DNA of 64,000 bases, from contig NZ_FMAG01000001.1 of the NCBI RefSeq assembly GCF_900094585.1, positions 1,192,530 through 1,256,529 of the forward strand. The letters are read 5' to 3'. Below, piece by piece: positions 16,587 to 26,806 of the stretch. This DNA is from Martinezella multihospitum. GTDB lineage: Bacteria > Pseudomonadota > Alphaproteobacteria > Rhizobiales > Rhizobiaceae. Position 1 is the stretch's first letter. Each line of letters starts with the position of its first letter. The notes under the pieces were generated by a model. It was given only the letters and a program-made list of their open reading frames with translations, was not told where the DNA came from and did no database searches. Both the position numbers and the translations under genes were made by a program.

Positions 16587-18041
16587 TCAGGCTATCCCGC
16601 CGAGGCAGACATATTTGATTTCGGTGAATTCCTCGATGCCGTAGCGCGAACCCTCGCGGCCAAGGCCGGAGAGCTTGACGCCGCCGAACGGGGCTTCTGC
16701 CGTCGAGATGAGGCCGGTGTTGACGCCGACCATGCCATATTCGAGCGCTTCGGCGACGCGGAAGACGCGAGCGAGATCCTTGGCGTAGAAATAGGAGGCA
16801 AGGCCGAACTCGGTGTCATTGGCCTGGGTAATGACATCGGCCTCGTCCTTGAAGCGGAAGAGGGGAGCCACGGGACCGAAGGTTTCTTCCTTTGCAACCG
16901 CCATTGATGGCGTGACGTCGGCAAGCACCGTCGCCTCATAAAAGCGTCCACCAAGCTGATGGCGGTGACCGCCAGCAACGACGCGTCCACCCTTGGAAAG
17001 GGCATCGGCGACATGCTCCTCGACCTTGGCAAGAGCTGCCTCATCGATCAGCGGTCCAAGGTTGATGCCTTCGTCGAAACCGTCGCCTGTTTTAAGCGAC
17101 CCAACCGCCTTGGCAAGCTTCTCGGCAAAGGCATCATAGACGCCATCCTGCACGTAGAGACGGTTGGCGCAGACACAGGTCTGGCCGTTGTTGCGGAATT
17201 TGGCGATCAGCGCGCCTTCGACGGCGGCATCGAGATCGGCATCGTCGAAGACGATGAAGGGTGCGTTGCCACCAAGCTCCAGCCCGAGTTTCTTGATGGT
17301 CGGCGCGCTCTGCTTGTAGAGCTCGGCGCCGACTTCGGTCGAGCCGGTGAAGGTGAGTTTACGCACGACTGGGCTTGCGGTCATTTCCGCGCCAATGGCG
17401 CGGGCCGAGCCTGTCAGCACACTGAAGAGGCCCTTGGGCAGCCCGGCGCGCTCAGCCAGGATCGCAATCGCGATTGCCGAAAACGGCGTCTGCGAGGCGG
17501 GCTTCAACACCATAGCGCAGCCGGCGGCAAACGCAGGTCCTGCCTTGCGGGTGATCATGGCATTGGGGAAATTCCAGGGGGTGATCGCCGCGACGACGCC
17601 GATCGGCTGCTTCATGACCAGAATGCGCTTGTCCTTCTGGTGCCCGGGAATGATGTCGCCATAGACGCGGCGAGCCTCTTCGGCAAACCATTCGACGAAG
17701 CTGGCGCCATAGGCGATCTCGCCCTTGGCTTCCGGCAGTGGCTTGCCCTGTTCGGCCGTCAGGATACGTCCAAGATCGTCCTGATTTTCCATCATCAGCT
17801 CGAACCAGCGGCGAAGAATGCCGGAGCGTTCCTTGGCGGTGCGGGCAGCCCATTCCTTCTGGGCGGCTTCGGCTGCGGCAATCGCCTTCTTGGTCTCGGC
17901 AGCGCCAAGATTGGGAACGAGCCCGATGATCTCGCCGGTCGCCGGATTGTCGACCTTGATCGCATTGGATGGATCGGCCTCGATCCACTCGCCGCCGACC
18001 AATGCCGCCTGCCGGAACAATGTTACGTCTTTCAAATTCAT
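16587..18041 (-). CDS. gabD: NAD(P)-dependent succinate semialdehyde dehydrogenase
   Basis: A 484-residue ALDH of the GabD/SSADH class: GVVAAITPWNFPNAMITRKAGPAFAAGC, catalytic glutamate in LELGGNAPFIVFDDADLD, catalytic cysteine in FRNNGQTCVCANRLYVQ, and C-terminal GREGSRYGIEEFTEIKYVCLGG typical of SSADH. It would oxidise the succinate semialdehyde released by HpaI to succinate, closing the pathway into the TCA cycle. A GAGGAGGCAATC ribosome site precedes ATG 18041. The location inside the hpa operon supports this role over a GABA-degradation role. Confidence 0.9.
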   Translation of the reverse strand: MNLKDVTLFRQAALVGGEWIEADPSNAIKVDNPATGEIIGLVPNLGAAETKKAIAAAEAAQKEWAARTAKERSGILRRWFELMMENQDDLGRILTAEQGKPLPEAKGEIAYGASFVEWFAEEARRVYGDIIPGHQKDKRILVMKQPIGVVAAITPWNFPNAMITRKAGPAFAAGCAMVLKPASQTPFSAIAIAILAERAGLPKGLFSVLTGSARAIGAEMTASPVVRKLTFTGSTEVGAELYKQSAPTIKKLGLELGGNAPFIVFDDADLDAAVEGALIAKFRNNGQTCVCANRLYVQDGVYDAFAEKLAKAVGSLKTGDGFDEGINLGPLIDEAALAKVEEHVADALSKGGRVVAGGHRHQLGGRFYEATVLADVTPSMAVAKEETFGPVAPLFRFKDEADVITQANDTEFGLASYFYAKDLARVFRVAEALEYGMVGVNTGLISTAEAPFGGVKLSGLGREGSRYGIEEFTEIKYVCLGGIA

Positions 18042-18070
18042 GATTGCCTCCTCGCGCTTTCGAACGTTGA

Positions 18071-18098
18071 TGAGAGCGGTGATTTTCGCCCGCTCTCA
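18071..18098 (-). other. intercistronic stem-loop between hpaD and the SSADH gene
   Basis: TGAGAGCGG and CCGCTCTCA form a perfect 9-bp inverted repeat around a 10-nt loop, just after the hpaD stop. There is no T tract in the direction of transcription, so a processing or stability role within the operon is more likely than termination. Confidence 0.45.
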
Positions 18099-18108
18099 AG
18101 GGTAACGC

Positions 18109-19089
18109 TTAAGGCGCGATAATCGGCTGTGCCTTCAGGTCAGGCTCGGCCACTTCCGCACCGGCAAACAGGCTACCATGTTCGAACCAGGATTTGGGAG
18201 CCGGTGCGCCCCAAAGCGTCTGACGCTGCGGGTCCTTCAGATCCCACTTGATCGGCTCAAGATCTGGATCGACTGTCTGGTAGTCAGAGCAATAGATCTC
18301 GATGCGATGGCCGTCCGGATCGAGGATGTAGAGGAAGAAGGCGTTGGAAATGCCGTGACGTCCGGGACCGCGCTCGATATTGGCGACCCAGCCGGTGGTT
18401 GCCATCAGGTCGAGGAGGTCGATGATGTTGAGCGGCGTCGGCACCCAGAAGGCGGTGTGGTGCAGGCGCGGGCCGCGACCATTGGTGAAGGCGATATCGT
18501 GGACGCCGCCCTTGCGGTGGGTCCAGGCAGCCCAGAGGCGGCCGGTTTCTTCATCCGCCGTATATTCGGTCACGCGGAAGCCGAGTTCGTTGTAAAAGGC
18601 GACGCTTTCATCGACATTGGTCGAGAAGCAGTTGAAGTGGTCGATGCGCAGCGGCTTCACACCCTTGTAGAGGGCGTATTTCTGATGGATCGGCGGCAGA
18701 CGGTCCATCTTCGAATAGAATTCGAGGGGAATGCCGTGCGGATCGCGAGTGCGGAATGTGCGCGCCTGGTAGGGGCGCTCGACCCATTCGACCGGCAGGT
18801 CCTTGCCCTTGAAGAAATGCGCTGCCTTGTCGAGGTCTTCGTCGCTGAACACCTTGAAGCCGAGATCGCGGGCTTCGGCCTTGTCGGATTTCTTGAGCAC
18901 GATGCAGTGATGACCGCGTTCCTCCATCGCCCGGAGATAGATCGTATCCGCGGTTTCGTCCGTCACCTGCAGGCCGAGTGTGTCGACATAGAAGGCACGC
19001 GACTTGGCAAGGTCGGTGACGCCGAATTCGATGTGACTGAGGCGCACGATGTTGAAAGGCGGATAGAGATTGGGTTTCGGCAGGGGCAT
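18109..19089 (-). CDS. hpaD: 3,4-dihydroxyphenylacetate 2,3-dioxygenase HpaD
   Basis: A 326-residue type I extradiol dioxygenase that opens the ring of homoprotocatechuate to 5-carboxymethyl-2-hydroxymuconate semialdehyde. There are two vicinal-oxygen-chelate (glyoxalase-like) domains, beginning LSHIEFGVTDLAKSRAFYVDTLG and IDHFNCFSTNVDESVAFYNELG. Metal ligands are visible in the second domain (HDIAFTNGRG, LHHTAFW and the terminal glutamate in GHRIEIYCSDY). ATG 19089 is chosen over an upstream in-frame codon because AGGAGGAAC lies right before it. A mosaic repeat separates it from hpaE. Confidence 0.94.
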   Translation of the reverse strand: MPLPKPNLYPPFNIVRLSHIEFGVTDLAKSRAFYVDTLGLQVTDETADTIYLRAMEERGHHCIVLKKSDKAEARDLGFKVFSDEDLDKAAHFFKGKDLPVEWVERPYQARTFRTRDPHGIPLEFYSKMDRLPPIHQKYALYKGVKPLRIDHFNCFSTNVDESVAFYNELGFRVTEYTADEETGRLWAAWTHRKGGVHDIAFTNGRGPRLHHTAFWVPTPLNIIDLLDLMATTGWVANIERGPGRHGISNAFFLYILDPDGHRIEIYCSDYQTVDPDLEPIKWDLKDPQRQTLWGAPAPKSWFEHGSLFAGAEVAEPDLKAQPIIAP

Positions 19090-19104
19090 TTGTTCCTCCT
19101 CTTG

Positions 19105-19204
19105 GAGCAATTTCCAGGAAAAGTGCGAAGCGGTTTTCCGTCCGGAATTGCGTTAAACGAAAAGTTCGAGCGGTTCCGCGCTTCCTCGAAAAGCTGAACC
19201 GCTC
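19105..19204. repeat. rhizobial intergenic mosaic-type element between hpaE and hpaD
   Basis: A compact palindromic element of a kind recurrent in Rhizobium intergenic regions. The first hairpin has arms GCAATTTCC/GGAATTGC around AGCGGTTTTCC; the second has perfect arms GAGCGGTTC (19168) and GAACCGCTC (19196). It lies inside the hpa operon, so it is likely transcribed and may fold in the mRNA. Confidence 0.7.
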
Positions 19205-19220
19205 TTATGCGTATTGCGGC

Positions 19221-20738
<1,518 letters not shown>

Positions 20739-20779
20739 CGTCTATTCCTTTGGTGTTATGTCGTCCCACGAAGGGAATG

Positions 20780-21166
20780 TCACTTGCCGCGTAGCCGCGG
20801 GTGGATAGCGTTCTTCTTCCAGCTCAGCTCCGCATCGATCTCGCGGATCTCAAGCGAAAGGGCGAAATGCGGTGTCTCGAAAAGAGGGCCGAGAACGTCG
20901 ATCGCCGCGGCAAAAATTGCCTCGCCGGTACGCTTTTTCTCTTCCTCCGTGCGGCCCTTGCCGATGCGGAAGTTCAGATCGACGAAGGCGTTTTCGGGCA
21001 GCCTGTCGGCGATGGCATAGTGCTCGGCGCGAAAGGCGCGCACGCGCACGGCGCCGACCTCGAAAAGGCCGGTCTCCAGGACCGTCTTCAGCAGCCGTTC
21101 GCAGAGCGCGCCGATATCGGCGCGGCCATCCAGGTTGGCCGAGTATTCGATGGCGAGATGTGGCAT
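20780..21166 (-). CDS. hpaF: 5-carboxymethyl-2-hydroxymuconate delta-isomerase HpaF
   Basis: A 128-residue tautomerase-superfamily isomerase. After removal of Met the N-terminus would be Pro (MPHLAIEYSANLDG), the catalytic Pro-1 of this family. The RAFRAEHYAIADRLPENAFVDLNFRIGKGRTEEEKKRTGEAIFAA segment is characteristic of HpaF/CHMI. It isomerises 5-carboxymethyl-2-hydroxymuconate before decarboxylation. It is the first gene of the hpa meta operon, with GGGAGGACTCA before ATG 21166 and a palindrome at 21192-21203 in the promoter region. Confidence 0.93.
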   Translation of the reverse strand: MPHLAIEYSANLDGRADIGALCERLLKTVLETGLFEVGAVRVRAFRAEHYAIADRLPENAFVDLNFRIGKGRTEEEKKRTGEAIFAAAIDVLGPLFETPHFALSLEIREIDAELSWKKNAIHPRLRGK

Positions 21167-21191
21167 TGAGTCCTCCCGATCTCTTATTTAC

Positions 21192-21203
21192 TTAACACGT
21201 TAA
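21192..21203. promoter_or_regulatory. candidate HpaR operator upstream of hpaF
   Basis: TTAAC-AC-GTTAA, an inverted repeat with 5-bp arms and a 2-bp spacer, lies 25 bp before the hpaF start in an AT-rich 54-bp gap. A closely similar palindrome (TTAATATGTTAA) follows hpaR at 1220. Palindromic sites of this size are usual for MarR proteins; binding by HpaR is inferred. Confidence 0.45.
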
Positions 21204-21220
21204 CAATTATGCAGAAGATG

Positions 21221-22240
21221 TCAAGCGGCGGTATTGAGCTTTCTCGCCATCTCCAGACTTTCATTGACGTAACGCGACAGTCGCTCGGCGGCGTCGGGAA
21301 TTTCGGGACGCTCGGCAAGCCATCCGATATATGTAAGGTTTCGCAGCAGCATGAATAGAGGCAGGCTTGCGAGGGCGGCGTCGGAGAGGACCCGCCGGCT
21401 GCGATAGCCTGATATCAGCGCTTGCTCGATTGCCGGATAGGCAGGCTCGTTGCGATTCTTGAGCAGGGTGGTTGCAAGATCGAAGAGTCGGAAACCATAT
21501 CCCGCATCGTCGAAATCGATGAAGGCGACGTTGTTTTCGGTTCCCGTCAGAAAGATGTTTTCCCGCACCAGATCGGCATGGATCAGCCCGTAATCGAGGT
21601 CTTGACCTTCTACATTCGCAAGGGCGCGGCGCAGTTCATCGCGCAATACCGAGAGTGCGGCCGCGCTCTCGGGTGAAAGGCCGTGACAATCCCAGAAGCG
21701 GCCCCAAAGCGGCTTTTCTCCGATGAGGCCTTCGGCATCCCAGGCCGGGCGGCGAAAACGCTCCGGTGACTCCCACGCATCGGCAAGCTGGTGCATGGTA
21801 GCCATGCCCTGGCCGATGCGAAAGAAGATGTCCGCCTGCATCTCGGCCGAATGCGATAACGGCACGCTGCTTTGGCCAAGAGGAACACCGTCGATCCAGC
21901 TCACCACGTCGGCGTGTTGTTCGGCAAAATGCCTGTTTGCCGGCAGTCGGACGAGGCTCCGCTTTCTCTTTGTCGGAACAGGGCTAGGCACATCCATGCC
22001 GCCGAGCTTGAGGGCCGCCATGAAGTGCAGTTCCGAACGCAGGCTTGTCTCGTCGTGATAGCCTGGCCGATGCAGCCGGAGTGCGGCGAACTGCCCGCCC
22101 TCAAGCATAATGCGGAAGACGGCATTCTCCCGATATTTCATCAGAACCGGTTCGTGCGCTCGCACAGGCCAATGGTCGAGCGCCTCTAGCGCACGCTTCT
22201 GCAAGGCGTCGCGGATGGTCTGCGGCAGTCGGTCAGCCAT
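21221..22240 (-). CDS. APH-fold small-molecule kinase (aminoglycoside phosphotransferase family)
   Basis: A 339-residue kinase of the aminoglycoside/choline/homoserine kinase fold. The nucleotide lysine region AALRLHRPGYHDE, Brenner loop LIHADLVRENIFL and metal aspartate IDFDDAGYG are intact, so it should be active. It starts 6 bp after the stop of an aminotransferase resembling human ethanolamine-phosphate/phosphohydroxylysine phospholyases. In the human hydroxylysine route an APH-fold kinase makes the phosphorylated substrate for such a lyase. I therefore infer phosphorylation of an amino alcohol hydroxyl, not antibiotic resistance. It is the last gene of an IclR-headed operon and 54 bp upstream of hpaF. 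Confidence 0.8.
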   Translation of the reverse strand: MADRLPQTIRDALQKRALEALDHWPVRAHEPVLMKYRENAVFRIMLEGGQFAALRLHRPGYHDETSLRSELHFMAALKLGGMDVPSPVPTKRKRSLVRLPANRHFAEQHADVVSWIDGVPLGQSSVPLSHSAEMQADIFFRIGQGMATMHQLADAWESPERFRRPAWDAEGLIGEKPLWGRFWDCHGLSPESAAALSVLRDELRRALANVEGQDLDYGLIHADLVRENIFLTGTENNVAFIDFDDAGYGFRLFDLATTLLKNRNEPAYPAIEQALISGYRSRRVLSDAALASLPLFMLLRNLTYIGWLAERPEIPDAAERLSRYVNESLEMARKLNTAA

Positions 22241-22246
22241 ATCGCC

Positions 22247-23530
22247 TCACAGGCCGGACAGGACGTCGTCGAAGATCGACAACATGAAGTCGGCATTGTC
22301 CCGGGTGAACGGCATCGGCGGACGAATCTTCGTCGCGCATTGGTGAATGCCGATCTTGCCCATCAGCACGCCGCGTTCGCGCATTTCGTTGACGATCCGG
22401 GTCGCCTGCGCTGTCGCTGGCTCTTTCGTCCGCCTGTCCAGCACGAATTCGGTGCCCATGAAGAGACCGCTGCCGCGCACATCGCCTATGATCGAATGTT
22501 TCTCGGCAAGCTGCTTGAAGGCGCTACTCGTGTACTCGCCGACATTGCGGGCATTCTCGACGAGGTTCTCATCCTCGATCACGTTGAGCACGGCCATGGC
22601 CGCTGCGCAGGAGACCGGATTGCCGCCGAAGGTGTTGAAGTAGCGGAACGCCTTGCGGAAGGCATTGATCGTGTCAACATTGGCAATGACGCCGCCGACC
22701 GGATGGCCGTTCGCCATCGGTTTGCCGAGCGTCACGATATCGGGAACGATGCCGGCGTGCTGGTGACCCCACATATGCGCGCCGGTCCGGCCGAAACCCG
22801 GCTGGACTTCGTCGGTAATCACGAGACCGCCGGCCTTGCGCACGGCGGCGACCGCCTTGTCGAGAAAGCCCGGCGGCAGATCCGGAAAGCCTTCATTGGC
22901 GAAGAACGGATCGATGATGATGGCCGAAAAGCCGTGCGGGCTCTCCTGAAGCGAGGCGATCGCCTTCTCGACTTCGGCCGCAAAAGCCGTGGCAAAGGCA
23001 TCTCCGCCTTCACCGCCGAGCGGACGATAGCTGTCCGGCGCCGGCACGTGGCGAACATGGCCGCCAAAGCCGCCGACCGGTGGCATGCGGGTAGAGAGCT
23101 GCGACACGGCGGTCGTGTTGCCGTGATAGGTGTGATTGGTGGCGATGACGCCAGTCTTGCCAGTCATGGCCTGCGCCATGCGCAGCGCCACGTCATTGGC
23201 TTCGCTGCCCGTGCAGGTCAGGATCGCTGCATTCAAGCTCTTATCGAACGTCGTCGTCAGCCGCTCGACATAGTCGAGAATGCCTTCGTGCAGGTAGCGG
23301 GTATGCGTATTCAGCGTCGAGGCTTGCCGCGTGATGGCTTCCACCACGCGCGGATGGCAATGGCCGACATGCGGCACATTGTTGTAGCAATCGAGATATT
23401 TGCGTCCGTCGGCATCCCAGAGCCAGACGCCTTCGCCGCGCACCAGATGCACCGGGTCGTCGTAGAACAGCGACATGTTCCGGCCGAGGAGCCGGTCGCG
23501 ACGCGCGATAAGGGCTGCGTTATCGGACAT
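22247..23530 (-). CDS. class III PLP aminotransferase-fold enzyme, probable amino-alcohol-phosphate phospholyase
   Basis: A 427-residue fold type I PLP enzyme. The segment LDCYNNVPHVGHCHPRVVEAI followed by LNTHTRYLHEGILDYVERL is the pattern of the AGXT2L (ethanolamine-phosphate and phosphohydroxylysine) phospholyase group, as is CTGSEANDVALRMAQ. The PLP lysine is in TLGKPMANGHPVGG and the cofactor aspartate in VITDEVQPGFGRTG. Such enzymes eliminate phosphate and ammonia to leave an aldehyde. The neighbouring APH kinase supports this over true transamination. The gene lies 2 bp after the second aminotransferase gene. The substrate is unknown. Confidence 0.78.
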   Translation of the reverse strand: MSDNAALIARRDRLLGRNMSLFYDDPVHLVRGEGVWLWDADGRKYLDCYNNVPHVGHCHPRVVEAITRQASTLNTHTRYLHEGILDYVERLTTTFDKSLNAAILTCTGSEANDVALRMAQAMTGKTGVIATNHTYHGNTTAVSQLSTRMPPVGGFGGHVRHVPAPDSYRPLGGEGGDAFATAFAAEVEKAIASLQESPHGFSAIIIDPFFANEGFPDLPPGFLDKAVAAVRKAGGLVITDEVQPGFGRTGAHMWGHQHAGIVPDIVTLGKPMANGHPVGGVIANVDTINAFRKAFRYFNTFGGNPVSCAAAMAVLNVIEDENLVENARNVGEYTSSAFKQLAEKHSIIGDVRGSGLFMGTEFVLDRRTKEPATAQATRIVNEMRERGVLMGKIGIHQCATKIRPPMPFTRDNADFMLSIFDDVLSGL

Positions 23531-23532
23531 GA

Positions 23533-24888
23533 TCAGGCTCCCGCTGCGGCAAGGCCGGCATCGAGCGCGGTCAGGATCGTCTGGACATCTCCTACCGTCA
23601 CGATCAGCGGTGGTGACATGATGACATTGGCGCCGGAGGTGCGGACCAGTACGCCGGCATCATAGGTCGCGTCCTGAACCTTCTGGATGACGTCCTTGGC
23701 AGCACCGCTTTTCTTGGCGCGGTCGCTGACGAGTTCGAGGGCGCACATCAGGCCCTTGCCGCGCACATCGCCGACCAGCTCATGCTTGTCCTGCAGCTTT
23801 TTCAGGCCGGCGAGCAATTCTTCGCCGCGAGCCGCGGCATTGTCGGCGACGTTGAGCCGCTTGGTTTCCTTCAAGGTCGCAAGGGCTGCTGCGGCACCGA
23901 CCGGATGGCCGGAATAGGTGTAGCCGTGGCCGATGCTGCCGACGGCGCCCTTGTTGCTTTCGAAGACCTGCGCCACCTTGTCGGCGATCATCACCGCGCC
24001 GAAGGGGAAGTAGCCGTTGGTGATCGCCTTCGCCGTCGACATCATGTCCGGCTGCACGCCCCAGAGACGCGATCCGGTCCAGGCGCCGGTGCGGCCGAAG
24101 GCAGTGATCACCTCGTCCGCGATCAGCAGGATGCCGTGCCGATCGCAGATTTCGCGCATCAGCGGCAGGAAGGTCTCGTGCGGGACGATGACGCCGCCGG
24201 CGCCGAGCACCGGTTCGACAATCAGGGCCGCAATGGTGTCGGCGCCCTGGAAGGCGATCTCATCCTCGAAGAGTCGGCCGATGGCAGCCGCAATCTCGGC
24301 ACCATCGGTCGTGTTGAACGGGTTGCGGTAGGTGAAGGGAGCAGGCAGGTGGAAGACGCCCGGCAGCAGCGGCTCGTAGTTGCGGCGGAAGTTCTGGTTG
24401 CCGTTGATCGAGGCGCCGCCGAAATGCGTGCCATGATAGCCCTTCTTCAACGCGACGAACTTGGTGCGTTCCGGCTGGCCGTTGATCTTGTGATACTGGC
24501 GCGCCAGCCGCAGGCAGGTCTCGACCGAATCCGACCCGCCGGAGGTAAAGAAGGAGCGGCTCAGTCCATCCGGCTTGAACCATTCGGCAAGCTCGTAGGA
24601 GAGCTCGATCAAAGGCGAGTTGGTCGTGCCGCGGAAGGTCGAATAATAGGGCAGGTCGTCGAGCTGGTCGCGGATCGCCTTCTTCACCGGCTCGCAGGAA
24701 TAGCCGAGATTGACGTTCCAGAGGCCGCCGACGGCATCGAGCACTTTCTTGCCCTGGATATCGACGATCTCGACGCCTTCGCCTGAGTTGATGATGCGCG
24801 GCGGATTGGCCTGCATCTCAGCGGGATGGGCCATCGGATGCCACAGGTGGCGTGCGTTGTTTTCGATGATGAAATTGGTCTCACGCAT
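23533..24888 (-). CDS. class III omega-amino acid:pyruvate-type aminotransferase
   Basis: A 451-residue PLP-dependent transaminase of the beta-alanine/taurine/omega-amine class: HLWHPMAHPAEM, TSGGSDSVETCLRLARQYHKINGQPERTKFVALKKGYHGTHFGG, cofactor aspartate in LIADEVITAFGRTG and PLP lysine in STAKAITNGYFPFGAV. It would move an amino group from a primary amine or omega-amino acid to pyruvate, giving an aldehyde. It differs in type from the phospholyase-like protein next to it, so the operon can act on two amine classes or two steps. It lies 17 bp downstream of the HAD gene. Confidence 0.85.
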   Translation of the reverse strand: MRETNFIIENNARHLWHPMAHPAEMQANPPRIINSGEGVEIVDIQGKKVLDAVGGLWNVNLGYSCEPVKKAIRDQLDDLPYYSTFRGTTNSPLIELSYELAEWFKPDGLSRSFFTSGGSDSVETCLRLARQYHKINGQPERTKFVALKKGYHGTHFGGASINGNQNFRRNYEPLLPGVFHLPAPFTYRNPFNTTDGAEIAAAIGRLFEDEIAFQGADTIAALIVEPVLGAGGVIVPHETFLPLMREICDRHGILLIADEVITAFGRTGAWTGSRLWGVQPDMMSTAKAITNGYFPFGAVMIADKVAQVFESNKGAVGSIGHGYTYSGHPVGAAAALATLKETKRLNVADNAAARGEELLAGLKKLQDKHELVGDVRGKGLMCALELVSDRAKKSGAAKDVIQKVQDATYDAGVLVRTSGANVIMSPPLIVTVGDVQTILTALDAGLAAAGA

Positions 24889-24905
24889 GTCAAATTCCTC
24901 TTGGT

Positions 24906-25556
24906 TCAGAGCCCCAGCATCGCAAGTGCGCGGGCATAGCTTTCGGCAGGGCGGGTCACGTCGAAATGCACATGAGGCAAGCTCACGGCTTCGGCGCCCT
25001 CGATGTTCTTCTTCTGGTCGTCGACGAAGACGCAGGCCTCGCGCGGCAAATTGAGCTCGGCAAGAACGAGCTCATAGGCGCGGGGATCGGGCTTCAGGAT
25101 CTTCGTGTAGGTGGCATCGACGATGACGTCGAAAAGCTCGATCAGCGGAAAGCGCTGGCGGAATTCGACGCCGTAGAAAAGGTCGAGCTCGTTCGACAGG
25201 ATCGCCAGCTTGAGCCCGGCCTCCTTCGCACGCAAAATGGCGTCACGTGCTTCCGGACGGAGAACCAGCTCCGGCTCGGCGCCCCGCGCCCGGCGCACGA
25301 AGGTCTGCATATCGGTCCAGTTTTCGCCGACCAGCTGGCCGACTTCGTTCGTGCGCTTCAGCCAATAGTCGCGTTCGGTGATCTCGCGGTTCTGCATCGA
25401 CACCCAAAGCGGGTCGGTGGCCGTGTCGAACGGTCCGAGCCAGGTCAGCGACCCCTTTGGGAGGCCGAGCGTGCGCTCGGTAATGTCATGCGTTTCGAAC
25501 AGGGTGCGGGTGACGACGCCGCCAAAGTCGAGGATAAGTGCGCGATCCTGCGTCAT
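24906..25556 (-). CDS. HAD-superfamily hydrolase (subfamily IA)
   Basis: A 216-residue HAD hydrolase with motif I LILDFGGVVT, motif II LAILSNELDLF, motif III lysine in TKILKPDPRAYELV and motif IV CVFVDDQKKNIEGAE. Motif I is DFGGV rather than DxD, as in the epoxide-hydrolase-N/YihX group, so phosphatase activity is possible but not certain. ATG 25556 overlaps the upstream stop as ATGA, which favours it over an in-frame codon further upstream. Within an operon that contains a kinase it may reset or salvage phosphorylated intermediates (inference). Confidence 0.83.
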   Translation of the reverse strand: MTQDRALILDFGGVVTRTLFETHDITERTLGLPKGSLTWLGPFDTATDPLWVSMQNREITERDYWLKRTNEVGQLVGENWTDMQTFVRRARGAEPELVLRPEARDAILRAKEAGLKLAILSNELDLFYGVEFRQRFPLIELFDVIVDATYTKILKPDPRAYELVLAELNLPREACVFVDDQKKNIEGAEAVSLPHVHFDVTRPAESYARALAMLGL

Positions 25557-26806
25557 GGACGACCCTCCGGAATGACGCCTTCGGCCACCCATCGATCGAA
25601 GATGGCAATGGCGGCGGCGGAGAAGGCGGGTGCATTGATATGGGCGTCGACCTCGTGAAGCATGACAGAGGGCGGAATGGCGCGGCGCATTTCGTCAAGG
25701 AAGGCGTCGAGGCCTGCCGGATCATGCAAGGGCTCATCCGGCTTGTCCCATTCCTGCAGCCCTTCAGTCGGCAGCAGGAAGGCAACTTTCGCATCGGCGC
25801 GCTGCAGTTTCTCGCCAATCAAACGAGCGACCTCTCGCCGCCCTTCCGGCGATGTCGTTACCGAGCCGATCAGCCTGTTATGGGCGTGGTAGGGACGATC
25901 CACAAAGACGTCCGGCAGGGCTTGCCACGCCTGAAGATCGACCATGTCGACGGCGCCCGGTGCGACGATCTGCGGGATGCCGGCGCGTCCGGCGTTCTCG
26001 AGCCTATCCGGCCCGGACGTGACGACGCTGCTATAATGATGATTGCTGACTTCCTGGATGCAGAAATCGAAGACGGCGGCGAAATCGCCCTTCGCGGCGA
26101 TCGCTTCATAGGCGCGACCGCCCATGCCGGTGGAATGGAATACGGCGACGTCGTAGCCGCGCCTTTCGAGCTCGGGCCGCAGATACTTCATATATTTCAG
26201 GCAGGAGGAGCCGAGCGAGGTCATGCCGACGAGCGGCCGTTCGCGGCTGGGTTTGGTGCCGTGCTTTGCAGCCCCGACCACCGCGCCGCAGGCCTGGGAA
26301 AGGACCGACTGGCAGATGCTGTTGAGGCCGTAGAGACCGCCGGCCCACAGGATCATCATCAGGTCGGGCGCAATGCGTTCGGGCGGGATAAGATGGGAGT
26401 AAGCGATGGTCGAGACCACGAATTTCGGGACGCCGAGTGGCAGGACGGCAGCAACATCAAGTGCCAGATCCGTGCCCATGGAGCCGCCGAGCACGATGAC
26501 GCCGTCGACCAATCCATCATCGTATAGGCGCCGGGTCAGGGCCGACGCGCCCCTTGCCATCGCGGCCATGGCGCTGTTTTCATCGCCGCTTTCGGCAATG
26601 GCCGCGATCGTCGTTGCGGCGGCCTTCGCAATGTCATGCTTGGAATAATCGGGGCTGTAAGGCGGATCGCCGAGAATGCTGACATCCATCATAACAGGCT
26701 GGCCGCCGGCATCCTTAATGACGGACGTCATGAATTGCAGTTCGTCGCACTTGGTGTCACCGGTTCCGATGACGAGTATCCGTGGTGAGGGAGCCTCCGG
26801 GCTCAT
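25553..26806 (-). CDS. Tm-1-like ATP-binding (UPF0261) protein
   Basis: A 417-residue UPF0261 protein, the family of the N-terminal domain of the tomato Tm-1 virus-resistance protein, whose crystal structures bind ATP. Characteristic segments are ILVIGTGDTKCDELQFM, GVIVLGGSMGTDLALDVAAVLPLGVPKFVVST, GMTSLGSSCLKYMKYLRPELERRGYDVAVFHSTGMGGRAYE and QIVAPGAVDMVD. Bacterial functions are unknown. Many bacterial copies neighbour a TIM-barrel phosphoenolpyruvate-hydrolase-like partner, which is absent here. ATG 26806 shares one base with the IclR stop (TGATG), indicating translational coupling. Confidence 0.85.
   Translation of the reverse strand: MSPEAPSPRILVIGTGDTKCDELQFMTSVIKDAGGQPVMMDVSILGDPPYSPDYSKHDIAKAAATTIAAIAESGDENSAMAAMARGASALTRRLYDDGLVDGVIVLGGSMGTDLALDVAAVLPLGVPKFVVSTIAYSHLIPPERIAPDLMMILWAGGLYGLNSICQSVLSQACGAVVGAAKHGTKPSRERPLVGMTSLGSSCLKYMKYLRPELERRGYDVAVFHSTGMGGRAYEAIAAKGDFAAVFDFCIQEVSNHHYSSVVTSGPDRLENAGRAGIPQIVAPGAVDMVDLQAWQALPDVFVDRPYHAHNRLIGSVTTSPEGRREVARLIGEKLQRADAKVAFLLPTEGLQEWDKPDEPLHDPAGLDAFLDEMRRAIPPSVMLHEVDAHINAPAFSAAAIAIFDRWVAEGVIPEGRP

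Noticed and set aside
21221..22240. Aminoglycoside resistance gene
   Set aside because: The APH fold is shared by many metabolic kinases; operon context with a phospholyase-type enzyme argues for amino-alcohol metabolism.
22340..23665. 441-residue plus-strand frame over the phospholyase-like gene
   Set aside because: Antisense shadow; the protein is arginine- and histidine-rich with no domain, whereas the minus strand encodes an intact PLP enzyme.
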